A stretch of 64,000 bases of DNA from Vibrio ostreicida (GTDB lineage: Bacteria; Pseudomonadota; Gammaproteobacteria; Enterobacterales; Vibrionaceae), in contig NZ_JABEYA020000009.1 in assembly GCF_013074385.2 (NCBI RefSeq), positions 1-64,000 of the forward strand, given 5' to 3'. Positions 47,639 through 56,433 of this stretch are shown here, piece after piece. Made by a program: the position numbers and the translations under genes. The notes under the pieces are model-generated. The model was not told where the DNA came from. It saw nothing but the letters and a program-made list of their open reading frames with translations, and did no database searches. How positions within the stretch are numbered: position 1 is the first letter of the stretch; every line of letters begins with the position of its first letter.

Positions 47639-48484
47639 ATGTATTTGGAGCATTTTGGTTTTACTCAACTCCCTTTCAACTTGACCCCGAATACGGCTTT
47701 GTTTCTCGGGCTTGAACCTCATTATGAAGCGATTCAGACCGTTCAATCTGCAATTGAAATGGGCGAGGGGATGATTAAAGTCACAGGAGAGGTCGGCACG
47801 GGCAAGACGATGGTGTGTCGTATCCTAGTTAATCAGCTTTCACAAGACATTCAAATCGTTTATTTGCCTAACCCTGCCCTAGATGGCGAAGAGTTGCGAA
47901 AAGCCATTGCTGTGGAGCTAGACATCAAGGGGTCTGACCAAACGACCCTAGTCGATGAAATTCAGTCTAAACTTATAAGATTGGCGAGAAATGAAATCCG
48001 AGTTGTTGTGTTTGTCGATGAAGCGCAATCCCTTAGTGATGAAGCGCTTGAGGTGCTGCGATTGTTTGGCAATCTTGAAACAGAGCAAAACAAACTATTA
48101 CAAATTGTCTTGCTAGGGCAACCTGAATTGGATCAGCGATTGGAACACTATCATCTTCGACAGTTGAGACAGCGTATTACCTTTAGTGCTCAACTGAGGA
48201 CGCTCACCTTGGCAGAGGTCGTCGCTTACATCGATAACCGGATAGACAAATCCGGCGGCAAGCCTCGCTTGTTTAGGCTGAGTCAGAAAAAAGCAATCTG
48301 GAAAGCCAGTCGTGGTATTCCAAGACTGATTAACCAAATTTGTCACAAATGCCTAGTCCTGTCTGCCAGCGAAGGAAGGGCGGATGTTGGTAATGAGCAT
48401 TTATATCGTGCCATTCATGACACTTATGATTGTTGTAAGCCAAAATTTAAAAGCCCGTTGTTTTGGGGATGGAGTTTATCATGA
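47639..48484 (+). CDS. mshM: MSHA biogenesis ATPase MshM (ExeA-like AAA)
   Basis: 281 residues. Begins YLEHFGFTQLPFNLTPNTALFLG, the ExeA/GspA-like start; Walker A GEVGTGKTMVCR near residue 45, Walker B VVVFVDEAQSLSDEALE, and the sensor LRQRITFSAQL. It resembles ExeA, an AAA ATPase that helps assemble the secretin with peptidoglycan, but lacks ExeA's peptidoglycan-binding tail, so the C-terminus ends early. Stop overlaps the mshN start (ATGA). Confidence 0.92.
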   Translation: MYLEHFGFTQLPFNLTPNTALFLGLEPHYEAIQTVQSAIEMGEGMIKVTGEVGTGKTMVCRILVNQLSQDIQIVYLPNPALDGEELRKAIAVELDIKGSDQTTLVDEIQSKLIRLARNEIRVVVFVDEAQSLSDEALEVLRLFGNLETEQNKLLQIVLLGQPELDQRLEHYHLRQLRQRITFSAQLRTLTLAEVVAYIDNRIDKSGGKPRLFRLSQKKAIWKASRGIPRLINQICHKCLVLSASEGRADVGNEHLYRAIHDTYDCCKPKFKSPLFWGWSLS

Positions 48485-49515
48485 GTACGATCAATACCGC
48501 TCTTTCCGAACTTGCAGATAAAGCGGGTCATCAACAAGGTCAGGTTGAGAGGGCAAACATTAGTCCGATTGAGCCAGTAAGGATACTTCCTTGGATTGTC
48601 GGCAGTGTGACCTTGAGTCTCGCGCTCGGGGGTTGGGCTGTTTCCTCGCAAGCGCCTGTTGGTGAAGTACGTCCCGTTGAGGTAGAAGCTTTTCCTTTGC
48701 ACAAGCAAGCTTCACCAGAGGAATATACAACCTCATTGGACACCACGACGGAGGCCCAATTGGCAGAAAGAGAATGGTCGATGAGAGAGCAACCTAATCC
48801 TCTGCCTGCTTCAGTGCCGAAGTCGACGCCATTAGACCGTTCTGCTGCCCCGTTACTTCAACCAGTGCCTGCCGACGTCAGCGTTTCACGCGGGGAAATT
48901 GTGGTTGAGCACGTAGAACTGACGCCTCAGCAGTTGGCGGACAAAGCTCAGATCAGAGGACAAAAAGCGTTAGACAGCAATAATCTGAAACACGCCCTAG
49001 ACCATTATCATCAAGCGTTGAGGTACACACCTGATAGCACACCAGTTAGGCAAACGCTGTCGGCCTTATATTATGGAAAAGGGGAAGTAAGAAAAGCCGT
49101 AGATATGCTGAGTAAAGGCGTCCAAAGGAATAAAGAAAATGTTGAACTACGTCTCTCACTCGCAAGGTTACTTGTTAAAGAACAACAAAAAGAGGCGGCA
49201 TTAACAGCGTTAGTTTTCGAGCCCAAGAAAGCCAGCGTCGACTACTTTTCTCTGCGCGCAATCCTTGCGCAGCAAACAAGGCAAGACGCCCTTGCCTTGG
49301 ATAGCTACCAAAGTCTCGTGGCACTTGAGCCGGAAAGTGGCCGCTGGTGGCTAGGCTTAGGGATTCAGCAAGAACGTGCACTTAATTTACCTAAAGCTGA
49401 AAAAGCGTACCAGCAAGCGTTGTTAAAGCTAGGGTTGTCCAGCCAGTCTCAGCAGTTTATCCGTGACCGATTAGCCTTGATTCGCCGTCTAGAGGAGCCG
49501 CTCATTGCAAATTAA
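48481..49515 (+). CDS. mshN: MSHA biogenesis protein MshN (TPR)
   Basis: 344 residues: short cytoplasmic start, one membrane helix (about 39-58), a Pro/Ala/Glu-rich linker, then TPR repeats (about 155-340) such as ALDSNNLKHALDHYHQALRYTP and KAYQQALLKLG. Role in MSHA biogenesis is known only genetically; TPR repeats suggest a scaffold. Starts at ATG 48481 within the mshM stop; the longer in-frame start at 48463 adds six residues but lacks support. Overlaps mshE by 11 bases. Confidence 0.9.
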   Translation: MSTINTALSELADKAGHQQGQVERANISPIEPVRILPWIVGSVTLSLALGGWAVSSQAPVGEVRPVEVEAFPLHKQASPEEYTTSLDTTTEAQLAEREWSMREQPNPLPASVPKSTPLDRSAAPLLQPVPADVSVSRGEIVVEHVELTPQQLADKAQIRGQKALDSNNLKHALDHYHQALRYTPDSTPVRQTLSALYYGKGEVRKAVDMLSKGVQRNKENVELRLSLARLLVKEQQKEAALTALVFEPKKASVDYFSLRAILAQQTRQDALALDSYQSLVALEPESGRWWLGLGIQQERALNLPKAEKAYQQALLKLGLSSQSQQFIRDRLALIRRLEEPLIAN

Positions 49516-51229
49516 ACTTAGAAAGCGCCTGGGTGATCTTCTGGTGGAAGAGGAAATCATTACCGCGCAGCAAGTCGAAGAAGCGCTGGCGGCGCAAAAG
49601 AGTACCGGCAGAAAGCTGGGCGCGACGCTTATCGAGCTGGGTTTTTTAAGCGAACATCAAATGTTGACGTTTTTGTCTCAGCAGCTTGACGTCCCTTTGA
49701 TTGATCTTAGCCGAGCAAATGTTGATGTTGATGCGGTTCAGCTTCTTGCCGAAGTGCATGCAAGACGATTACGAACGCTCGTGATTAGCCGACAAGGCGA
49801 CACGGTACGAGTGGCGATGAGTGATCCTGCGGATCTGTTTGCTCAAGAAGCTTTGATGGGGCAACTACCCGAATTTAGAATTGAGTTTGTCATCGCGCCA
49901 GAAAAACAATTGGTTGATGGCTTTGACCGATACTATCGAAGAACCAAAGAAATTGCCTCGTTTGCCGAGCAACTTCAAGCTGAGCATCAGGTCAGTGATG
50001 CGTTTGACTTTAATGTTGAAGATGAAGATAGCGATGAAGTGACGATCGTTAAACTCATTAATTCCATGTTTGAAGATGCGATTCAAGTGGATGCTTCCGA
50101 TATTCATATTGAGCCGGATGCCGGCGTACTGCGGTTGCGTCAACGCATTGATGGGGTGTTACACGAAACGTTATTAAATGAAGTCAATATTGCACCCGCC
50201 TTAGTGCTGCGTTTGAAACTGATGGCCAACCTTGATATTTCTGAAAAGCGGCTGCCTCAGGATGGACGATTTAATATTCGTGTGAAAGGTCAGTCGGTGG
50301 ATGTCCGCATGTCGACCATGCCGGTGCAGCATGGTGAGTCCGTGGTGATGCGTTTGCTGAATCAGTCTTCAGGGGTTCGTAAACTGGGTGATTCTGGTAT
50401 CCCTCAACATTTGTTGCTGCGTCTACGCCGTCAGTTACGTCGGCCTTATGGCATGATTTTGGTGACTGGACCAACCGGATCAGGGAAAACCACCACATTG
50501 TATGGGGCTTTGAGTGAACTCAATGAGCCGGGAAAAAAAATCATTACGGCTGAAGACCCAGTAGAGTATCGTTTGCCTCGCATCAGTCAGGTGCAGGTCA
50601 ATGCCAAGATTAATTTGGATTTCTCCACTGTTCTTAGAACATTCTTGCGTCAGGATCCCGATATTATTCTCGTGGGTGAGATGCGTGACAAAGAGACCGT
50701 TGAAATAGGCCTAAGAGCGGCGTTAACTGGCCACTTGGTCCTCAGTACGTTGCATACCAATGATGCTGTGGATAGTGCGTTGCGAATGATGGACATGGGG
50801 GCCCCTGGCTACTTAGTCGCGAGTGCGGTCCGTGCTGTTGTGGCTCAGCGCTTGGTGAGAAAAGTGTGTCCAGATTGTAAGGTGGATGATGAGCTGGAAG
50901 AAGCTCGAAAACAATGGCTGGCACAACGTTTTCCTAATCAAGAACAGAACACCTTTGTTAAAGGAAGAGGGTGTCAAAACTGTAACTTAACTGGATATCA
51001 GGGGCGAATTGGCGTGTTTGAAATGCTGGAGCTGGAACAGGATATGATGGACAAGCTAAGAGCAAATGATGCCGTGGGTTTTGCAAAGGTAGCTCGCGAG
51101 TCTGCTCATTATAAACCGTTATTGGTTTCAGCCATGGAGCTTGCTTTGCAGGGGGTTGTGAGTCTAGATGAAGTCATGAATCTAGGTGAAGGAGACACTT
51201 ACGGCTCGGCAGAAGCCTTCGATTTGTAG
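49505..51229 (+). CDS. mshE: MSHA pilus extension ATPase MshE
   Basis: 574-residue PilB/GspE ATPase. The N-terminal MshEN domain (about 1-145) carries the tandem RLGDLLVEEEIITAQQVEEAL-type motif, shown in V. cholerae MshE to bind c-di-GMP and so drive pilus extension. Then the ATPase core: Walker A GPTGSGKTTTLYG (about residue 325), Asp box and Walker B ILVGEMRDKET, His box LSTLHTNDA, and the zinc motif CPDC...CQNC. Start codon is TTG 49505 with GAGGAG seven bases before, inside mshN. Confidence 0.95.
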   Translation: MQIKLRKRLGDLLVEEEIITAQQVEEALAAQKSTGRKLGATLIELGFLSEHQMLTFLSQQLDVPLIDLSRANVDVDAVQLLAEVHARRLRTLVISRQGDTVRVAMSDPADLFAQEALMGQLPEFRIEFVIAPEKQLVDGFDRYYRRTKEIASFAEQLQAEHQVSDAFDFNVEDEDSDEVTIVKLINSMFEDAIQVDASDIHIEPDAGVLRLRQRIDGVLHETLLNEVNIAPALVLRLKLMANLDISEKRLPQDGRFNIRVKGQSVDVRMSTMPVQHGESVVMRLLNQSSGVRKLGDSGIPQHLLLRLRRQLRRPYGMILVTGPTGSGKTTTLYGALSELNEPGKKIITAEDPVEYRLPRISQVQVNAKINLDFSTVLRTFLRQDPDIILVGEMRDKETVEIGLRAALTGHLVLSTLHTNDAVDSALRMMDMGAPGYLVASAVRAVVAQRLVRKVCPDCKVDDELEEARKQWLAQRFPNQEQNTFVKGRGCQNCNLTGYQGRIGVFEMLELEQDMMDKLRANDAVGFAKVARESAHYKPLLVSAMELALQGVVSLDEVMNLGEGDTYGSAEAFDL

Positions 51230-51238
51230 GATGAATTT

Positions 51239-52456
51239 ATGCCAATATTCAGTTATCAAGGAAGGCATCTGGACGGATCTGAAGCATCAGGTCAGGTTGA
51301 GGCGCCTAACGAGGAAACGGCCGCTGATTCATTGGTAAATAAAGGCGTTATCCCTACATCAATTACCGCAGGGGAACAACGCCAGTCCGCTGAACTTGAT
51401 TTGAAATTGTTATTCACCCCAGCGGTTCCTCTGGACGTTTTAGTGATCTTTTGCCGTCAGCTTTTTAGTTTGACCAAAGCTGGCGTTCCTTTACTGCGCT
51501 CAATGAAGGGGCTGGCTCAAAATAGCGCCAACAAACAGCTTGAGGCCGCACTGGAGGACGTAACCCATGAACTCACTAATGGACGAAATCTTTCCGCATC
51601 CATGCAGATGCATCCTAAAGTCTTCAGTCCACTGTTCGTTTCTATGATTAATGTTGGAGAAAATACGGGGCGTCTTGATGAAGCGCTGTTGCAATTAGCA
51701 AACTACTACGAGCAGGAAGTGGAAACACGCAAACGAATTAAAACGGCCATGCGTTATCCCACCTTTGTGATCAGCTTTATTCTGGTGGCTTTGTTTGTAC
51801 TTAATGTCAAAGTAATCCCTCAATTTTCTAGTATGTTTGCCCGTTTTGGCGTTGAGTTACCGCTACCGACACGAATATTGATTACGACCTCTGATTTTTT
51901 TGTTAACTATTGGGCGTTTATTCTGGCAGGGATCGTCAGCGCGGTTATTGCCTTTAAAGCTTGGGCGCGAACGCCGGATGGACGTGAAAAATGGGATAAA
52001 TTTCGGTTACGGATGCCGATTATTGGCAATTTGGTCAATCGAGCCCAACTGTCTCGGTTTTCACGGACGTTTGCACTGATGTTGAAAGCGGGTGTCCCCC
52101 TAAATCAAGCGTTAGCCTTGTCGGCTGAAGCGCTAGAAAATCGTTTTCTAGAAAATCGCTTGTTGGAAATGAAGTCATCGATTGAAGCGGGAGGCACGAT
52201 ATCAGCAACGGCCAGCCAGAGTCGGGTTTTTACGCCTTTGGTTCTGCAAATGCTCTCTGTCGGAGAAGAAACAGGCAGAATTGACGAACTGTTGCTTGAA
52301 GCCTCGGATTTTTATGACAGGGAAGTGGACTACGATTTAAAAACGCTCACAGCAAGAATAGAGCCCATTTTATTGGTTATTGTGGCAGGCATGGTTCTTA
52401 TCCTAGCATTGGGTATTTTTTTGCCAATGTGGGGCATGTTAGATGCTATTCAATGA
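51239..52456 (+). CDS. mshG: MSHA inner-membrane platform protein MshG (GspF/PilC)
   Basis: 405 residues of the GspF/PilC fold: two repeated cytoplasmic domains (about 70-190 and 270-390) with LFSLTKAGVPLLRSMKGLAQ and FALMLKAGVPLNQALALS as the two copies of the family signature, and three membrane helices (about 170-195, 220-240, 375-400). It couples the MshE ATPase to pilin assembly. Ends overlap mshF by 14 bases. Confidence 0.94.
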   Translation: MPIFSYQGRHLDGSEASGQVEAPNEETAADSLVNKGVIPTSITAGEQRQSAELDLKLLFTPAVPLDVLVIFCRQLFSLTKAGVPLLRSMKGLAQNSANKQLEAALEDVTHELTNGRNLSASMQMHPKVFSPLFVSMINVGENTGRLDEALLQLANYYEQEVETRKRIKTAMRYPTFVISFILVALFVLNVKVIPQFSSMFARFGVELPLPTRILITTSDFFVNYWAFILAGIVSAVIAFKAWARTPDGREKWDKFRLRMPIIGNLVNRAQLSRFSRTFALMLKAGVPLNQALALSAEALENRFLENRLLEMKSSIEAGGTISATASQSRVFTPLVLQMLSVGEETGRIDELLLEASDFYDREVDYDLKTLTARIEPILLVIVAGMVLILALGIFLPMWGMLDAIQ

Positions 52457-52922
52457 CAGCGCCGCGAATTATCTAAAAAGGTCGCGTGTGGTTGTTTGGG
52501 CATTGATAGTGATTGTTCTAGTACTGAATTTTGTCTTTATGTTAGAAAGCGTAGAACAGAATATTGATGAGACGGCTTATCTGCTCGCCAGCAAGCGGAT
52601 TATTGACAGAGCAAGTTTTTACAAACAAAAGTGGCTAATAAATAAACAGCAACATACACTTACTGTTGAAGGAAAAAAAATAAGATTTTCAGCGTCGGGG
52701 TGGCCATTGCCGGTAATGTCAGGAAATAAAACAGATTGTGAGTATTGGTTGTCACTGCTGTATCCTGAGAAACGCATCTTAGATTCACTTCCGGCTAGCA
52801 TTGAGGAAAACACAGGGTTTGGTGACTATCGATGTGTCTACACTTACGATTCAAGTAAGTCTATTCACATACAATTGGTTGATCATCGCTTTTCAGTGAG
52901 TATTGGTTTCGCTTTAGACTGA
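52443..52922 (+). CDS. mshF: MSHA biogenesis protein MshF
   Basis: 159 residues, one N-terminal helix (about 16-36) and a periplasmic part with two cysteines (CEYW, CVYTYD). No prepilin peptidase site. Its role is unassigned in the literature as far as I know; position between mshG and the pilin genes is conserved. Overlaps mshG by 14 bases. Confidence 0.85.
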   Translation: MLFNDSAANYLKRSRVVVWALIVIVLVLNFVFMLESVEQNIDETAYLLASKRIIDRASFYKQKWLINKQQHTLTVEGKKIRFSASGWPLPVMSGNKTDCEYWLSLLYPEKRILDSLPASIEENTGFGDYRCVYTYDSSKSIHIQLVDHRFSVSIGFALD

Positions 52923-52995
52923 GAGAGTCATATCTCTTTAATGGCTTTAATTTACCTGTTAAGGGAATGAAACACGTAATGTTGGGTTTTGGAGC

Positions 52996-53571
52996 ATGGT
53001 AAGTAAACAAACGGGTTTTTCCTTGGTTGAACTTATTGTCGTCATCGTGGTGGTGGGGTTGCTAGCCGTTGCTGCTCTGCCTCGATTTTTGGATGTCACC
53101 GATGAAGCCAAAAAGGCCAGTATTGAAGGTGTGGCGGGCGGATTTGCGACGGGAGTGCTGTCTGCCAGAGCGCAATGGGAGGCCGAAGCAAGGCCTTCTG
53201 TTTCCGTCAGCACGGAAACCTATAATACCGTGAACTATGATGGTGTGTCATTTTGGCTGACACGCTCTAAAGACAGCAGCAATGCTGATACTGGGTTTCG
53301 AGACGGCTACCCGTTTGGACTCAATACTGATAACAGTAGTTTTCCTGCCAGTCTGACTGACCAAATTTGTATTGATATGATGGAAAACCTACTTCAAAAC
53401 CCGCCTAATGTTGACACGACGGTGAATGCGACAACCAATTCAAATGCGAAATATTCGGCGCAAGCGGATGACGCCAACGCCACATGCACCTATATTCAGA
53501 AAGAAGGGGGGACGGGGCATCAGTTTGTTTATGAAGTTCAAACAGGACGAGTGACCGTGACCTTGCAGTAG
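52996..53571 (+). CDS. mshB: Minor prepilin MshB
   Basis: 191 residues with a class III/type IV prepilin leader: MVSKQTG^[21 protein letters not shown], cleavage after Gly7, Glu5 of the mature protein present, then a 20-residue hydrophobic helix. C-terminal region has cysteines (QICIDMM, NATCTY) for a disulfide. Ribosome binding site is odd: GGAG ends only one base before the ATG, so translation may be poor, fitting a minor pilin. Followed by mshA. Confidence 0.93.
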   Translation: MVSKQTGFSLVELIVVIVVVGLLAVAALPRFLDVTDEAKKASIEGVAGGFATGVLSARAQWEAEARPSVSVSTETYNTVNYDGVSFWLTRSKDSSNADTGFRDGYPFGLNTDNSSFPASLTDQICIDMMENLLQNPPNVDTTVNATTNSNAKYSAQADDANATCTYIQKEGGTGHQFVYEVQTGRVTVTLQ

Positions 53572-53599
53572 AACTGCAAACATAAGAGAGATAGTAACT

Positions 53600-54079
53600 A
53601 TGAAAACACAAAGTGGTTTCACCCTTATTGAATTGGTGGTCGTCATTGTTATTTTGGGAATTCTGGCTGTGACTGCGGCACCTCGTTTTCTCAATTTACA
53701 GGGCGATGCACGTCAAGCTTCTTTACAAGGCCTTAAAGGCGCGATTGATGGCGCGGCTGGCATTGTCTATGGCAAATCCGCCATTGAAGGCGAGGAAGCC
53801 GTGTCGAGCGCACAAACATCAACGGGCATTGATACCGTTTATGGTTACCCTGCAGCGACAACAACGGGAGTGGTTGCTTCTGTCACGGGATTAAGTGCTG
53901 ACTGGGACTCGTTTGTTTCTGGTTCGACCGTTGGCTCCAGAGCGCTATTGGCAACGTTCGAAGATTCAACCTTGACCGATGCAGCAGGCGTTGCGGCAAC
54001 CAACTGTTATATTAGTTATTCCGAAGCGACAAGCGCGACGGTATCCTACTCGATTACCGTGACACAATCGGGATGTTAA
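53600..54079 (+). CDS. mshA: Major pilin MshA
   Basis: 159-residue main subunit of the mannose-sensitive haemagglutinin type IV pilus. Leader MKTQSG^[22 protein letters not shown] with Glu5 and the mature N-terminal helix; the C-terminal pair Cys (TNCYISY and final SGC) forms the disulfide loop. Low in charged residues and rich in Ala, Thr and Ser. AAGAGAGA upstream. Its surface part is likely to vary strongly between strains. A hairpin follows immediately. Confidence 0.95.
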   Translation: MKTQSGFTLIELVVVIVILGILAVTAAPRFLNLQGDARQASLQGLKGAIDGAAGIVYGKSAIEGEEAVSSAQTSTGIDTVYGYPAATTTGVVASVTGLSADWDSFVSGSTVGSRALLATFEDSTLTDAAGVAATNCYISYSEATSATVSYSITVTQSGC

Positions 54080-54083
54080 AGAT

Positions 54084-54102
54084 AAGGCCAGCCACTGGCC
54101 TT
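54084..54102 (+). terminator. Hairpin after mshA, probable attenuator
   Basis: AAGGCCAG (54084-54091) and CTGGCCTT (54095-54102) form an 8-bp stem with a 3-base loop five bases after the mshA stop. Only a weak T-rich tail follows, so it probably ends most transcripts while some continue to mshC-Q. Confidence 0.75.
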
Positions 54103-54224
54103 GTCCAATTTCAATTTATTGTCGTTACTCAGCTCTAGGTTCTGGGTAAAACTCACGGCTGTTCACCTCATTTGACGATTTTCTCTCTTATACTTTGATC
54201 ACGGAACGCGTGATTGAGGTATTT

Positions 54225-54725
54225 ATGCTTGCTCAGCCCAATCGGGGCTTTACTTTGATTGAATTAGTGATGGTTATTGTCTTACTTGGGATAGTGTCTG
54301 TCTATGCCGCGAGTCGCTATGTCGGTAAAAGCAGTTTTGATGCTCAATTACTTGAACAAGAAGTCCTATCCTCGCTACGTTTGACACAACTGAGGGCGAT
54401 GAATCGCAGCGGTTTGTGTAGCCGTTGGTTGGTCGATAGCAACCGAGCGATCCATGTCTCTCCTAGTGTTTCGTCTGCAAGTTGTGTGCTGGTGTTCCCT
54501 TCTGATACGAGTGACAGCAGTTTTGTGGATGCAAGTAGTGAGGGAGTACAACTATCGCTCACCACAGAAGGGGCACAAAATTATGTAGATTTCGATAATT
54601 TAGGCCGCTCCGCTCAATGTGTTAATAGTGCGTGTAGTGTCTCTATTCAGGGGCAGTCTGGGGATAGCCGATTAATATGTATTAACACTGAAGGAGGGAT
54701 ATTTGCGACGAGCTCAACGTGTTAA
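54225..54725 (+). CDS. mshC: Minor prepilin MshC
   Basis: 166 residues from ATG 54225, preceded by GAGG six bases before. Leader ...PNRG^FTLIELVMVIVLLGIVSVYA. Three or more cysteines in the C-terminal part (LCSRW, SCVL, QCVNSACSV). An in-frame TTG 10 codons upstream has no ribosome binding site. 145 bases from mshA, so it begins a second translational unit of minor pilins; mshD starts 23 bases before its stop. Confidence 0.92.
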   Translation: MLAQPNRGFTLIELVMVIVLLGIVSVYAASRYVGKSSFDAQLLEQEVLSSLRLTQLRAMNRSGLCSRWLVDSNRAIHVSPSVSSASCVLVFPSDTSDSSFVDASSEGVQLSLTTEGAQNYVDFDNLGRSAQCVNSACSVSIQGQSGDSRLICINTEGGIFATSSTC

Positions 54726-55269
54726 GCCACTCGGATTTTCTCTGCTCGAAATGGTGGTGGTGATTGTCATTATCGCGATTGCGATGGGCGGAGTGTCAAT
54801 TGCTTTGTTTCCTAAGGGTAAGCAAAGTGCTGAGCAGGTATCCTATGTCAAAGCAGCTGAACTTGGACGTGCGGTGATGGATGAGGTATTAGGTCGTAAC
54901 TTTGATCAAAACTCGGGTGTAAATGGCGGTGTGCCTGAATGTGTGATAACCACGACAGTGGATCGGGTGCTTTGTACCCTCGCCATCAATCTTGGCCCAG
55001 ACTCAGGGGAAAGTGATCGCACACTCTATAATGATGTCGATGATTTTAACGGGATAAATGGGCCGGTCAGTGATGTTTTAGGCGCAGATATTAGTAGTGA
55101 ATATCAAGATTTTACGGTCGCTATTCAAGTTTTTTATGAAGAAGAGACGAGTAACGACATGTCAGGCATCGCTTCTTCATCCCTCACTCACTTCAAGAGA
55201 ATTAATGTCACCATTACTGACCGTCAAGGCAACGATTATTCGTTTGCTGCGACGAAAGGCAATTTTTAA
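54703..55269 (+). CDS. mshD: Minor prepilin MshD
   Basis: 188 residues. Leader MRRAQRVKPLG^FSLLEMVVVIVIIAIAMGG, with Glu at position 5 of the mature form. TTG start at 54703, with a very strong AAGGAGG five bases upstream, overlapping mshC. Its stop overlaps the mshO start by one base (TAATG). Confidence 0.92.
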   Translation: MRRAQRVKPLGFSLLEMVVVIVIIAIAMGGVSIALFPKGKQSAEQVSYVKAAELGRAVMDEVLGRNFDQNSGVNGGVPECVITTTVDRVLCTLAINLGPDSGESDRTLYNDVDDFNGINGPVSDVLGADISSEYQDFTVAIQVFYEEETSNDMSGIASSSLTHFKRINVTITDRQGNDYSFAATKGNF

Positions 55270-56039
55270 TGCGTGGGTTTACGCTAATTGAAATGGTGGT
55301 GTCGATTACTTTGCTGGGGGTCGTTGGCCTTTTTCTTGGCGAAGTCGTGCGCCAATCACTAGTGCTGTATTCTGATTCGTCTTCCCGCGAGGCGTTGATT
55401 CAGCAGGGCCGTTTTGCCACCGAAAGGCTGCGAAGAGAAATCCGAGAAGCGGTGCCCAACAGTGTCACAGTGGCGAACAATTGTATTGAAATTTTACCCA
55501 TCATTAATAGTGCGCTTTATACGGATCTGCCCACGCCCTCTGCCGCCTCTTCGTCCATTCGTGTGCTGCCTGTTGTGAAGCAAATCACGGCTGGCGAAAG
55601 AGTCGCTGTTTACCCAAGTAATGCCAGTGAGTTGCGTCAAGACGTTGATGGAACTGGCCAAACGGCTCAGGTGAGCACCACTGTGGATTTCACTCCGCCC
55701 AATGATGCGCAAATGGTGGATGTTTCTTTGACGCTGAGCACGGGTTTTGAAACGAGCAGCCCTGCAGAACGCGCCTACTTTTATCAGGAGCCCGTCGCGT
55801 TTTGTTTGGTCGGTAATGAGCTATTACGCTATTCCGGCTATGCTTTGAATAGAGCGTCGTTGACACCGACGCTCCTCGGGACGGGGGTGAGGGTTGCGGG
55901 TGATTTAAGCCAAGTGAATTTCGTTGTTGCGGACCCGCAGTTGCAGCGCAATGGTTTGGTGAAAATTGAGCTGACGTTTACCGATAATGGGGAAGTAATT
56001 AGGTTTGATCATGATGCACTCATTTACAACACACCATAA
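55269..56039 (+). CDS. mshO: Minor prepilin MshO
   Basis: 256 residues, PilW/GspJ-like. Leader MRG^FTLIEMVVSITLLGVVGLF, then a charged QQGRFATERLRREIREAVP stretch and beta-rich C-terminus. Begins at the mshD stop (ATG in TAATG) and overlaps mshP by 29 bases. Confidence 0.9.
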   Translation: MRGFTLIEMVVSITLLGVVGLFLGEVVRQSLVLYSDSSSREALIQQGRFATERLRREIREAVPNSVTVANNCIEILPIINSALYTDLPTPSAASSSIRVLPVVKQITAGERVAVYPSNASELRQDVDGTGQTAQVSTTVDFTPPNDAQMVDVSLTLSTGFETSSPAERAYFYQEPVAFCLVGNELLRYSGYALNRASLTPTLLGTGVRVAGDLSQVNFVVADPQLQRNGLVKIELTFTDNGEVIRFDHDALIYNTP

Positions 56040-56433
56040 GCAAATGGGCAGCGGATTGATGCTGGTTGTATTTATATTGGTGGTGATTGTCGGCTTCATT
56101 GCCTCAATAGCGGTCCAGAATCAGCAACGTAGCAGCGATCAATTGATTGCTTCGTTAATTGGTACCCGTGCAGAAATGGCCGCGCGTTCAGGCTCCCAAA
56201 TTGAAATCAGCCGGTTCTACACCACAGCGACCACGGGCAGCTGTCACTCGTCTTCATCCCAAACCATCACGTTTCAGAATCAAGGATTATCTCAGTGTAC
56301 AGCGACAGTGAACTGCACTTCTTTGGGCATGCTAGATGACGGTAGTCAGCTCTACCAGTTGCAGTCTACAGGGCAATGCACCGTTGGGGAGTGGCAATTG
56401 CAAAGAATCATTGAAGTAGGAGTTAAAGGGTGA
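56011..56433 (+). CDS. mshP: MSHA biogenesis protein MshP (PilX-like)
   Basis: About 140 residues from ATG 56011 (56014 also possible). N-terminal part QMGSGLMLVVFILVVIVGFIASIAV is a hydrophobic helix after a basic start but the canonical G^FTLIE site is missing; it reads G^SGLMLV, like PilX-type minor proteins, which lack the usual Glu5. Cysteines pair in the soluble domain. Starts inside mshO, and mshQ begins within its stop. Confidence 0.85.
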   Translation: MMHSFTTHHKQMGSGLMLVVFILVVIVGFIASIAVQNQQRSSDQLIASLIGTRAEMAARSGSQIEISRFYTTATTGSCHSSSSQTITFQNQGLSQCTATVNCTSLGMLDDGSQLYQLQSTGQCTVGEWQLQRIIEVGVKG

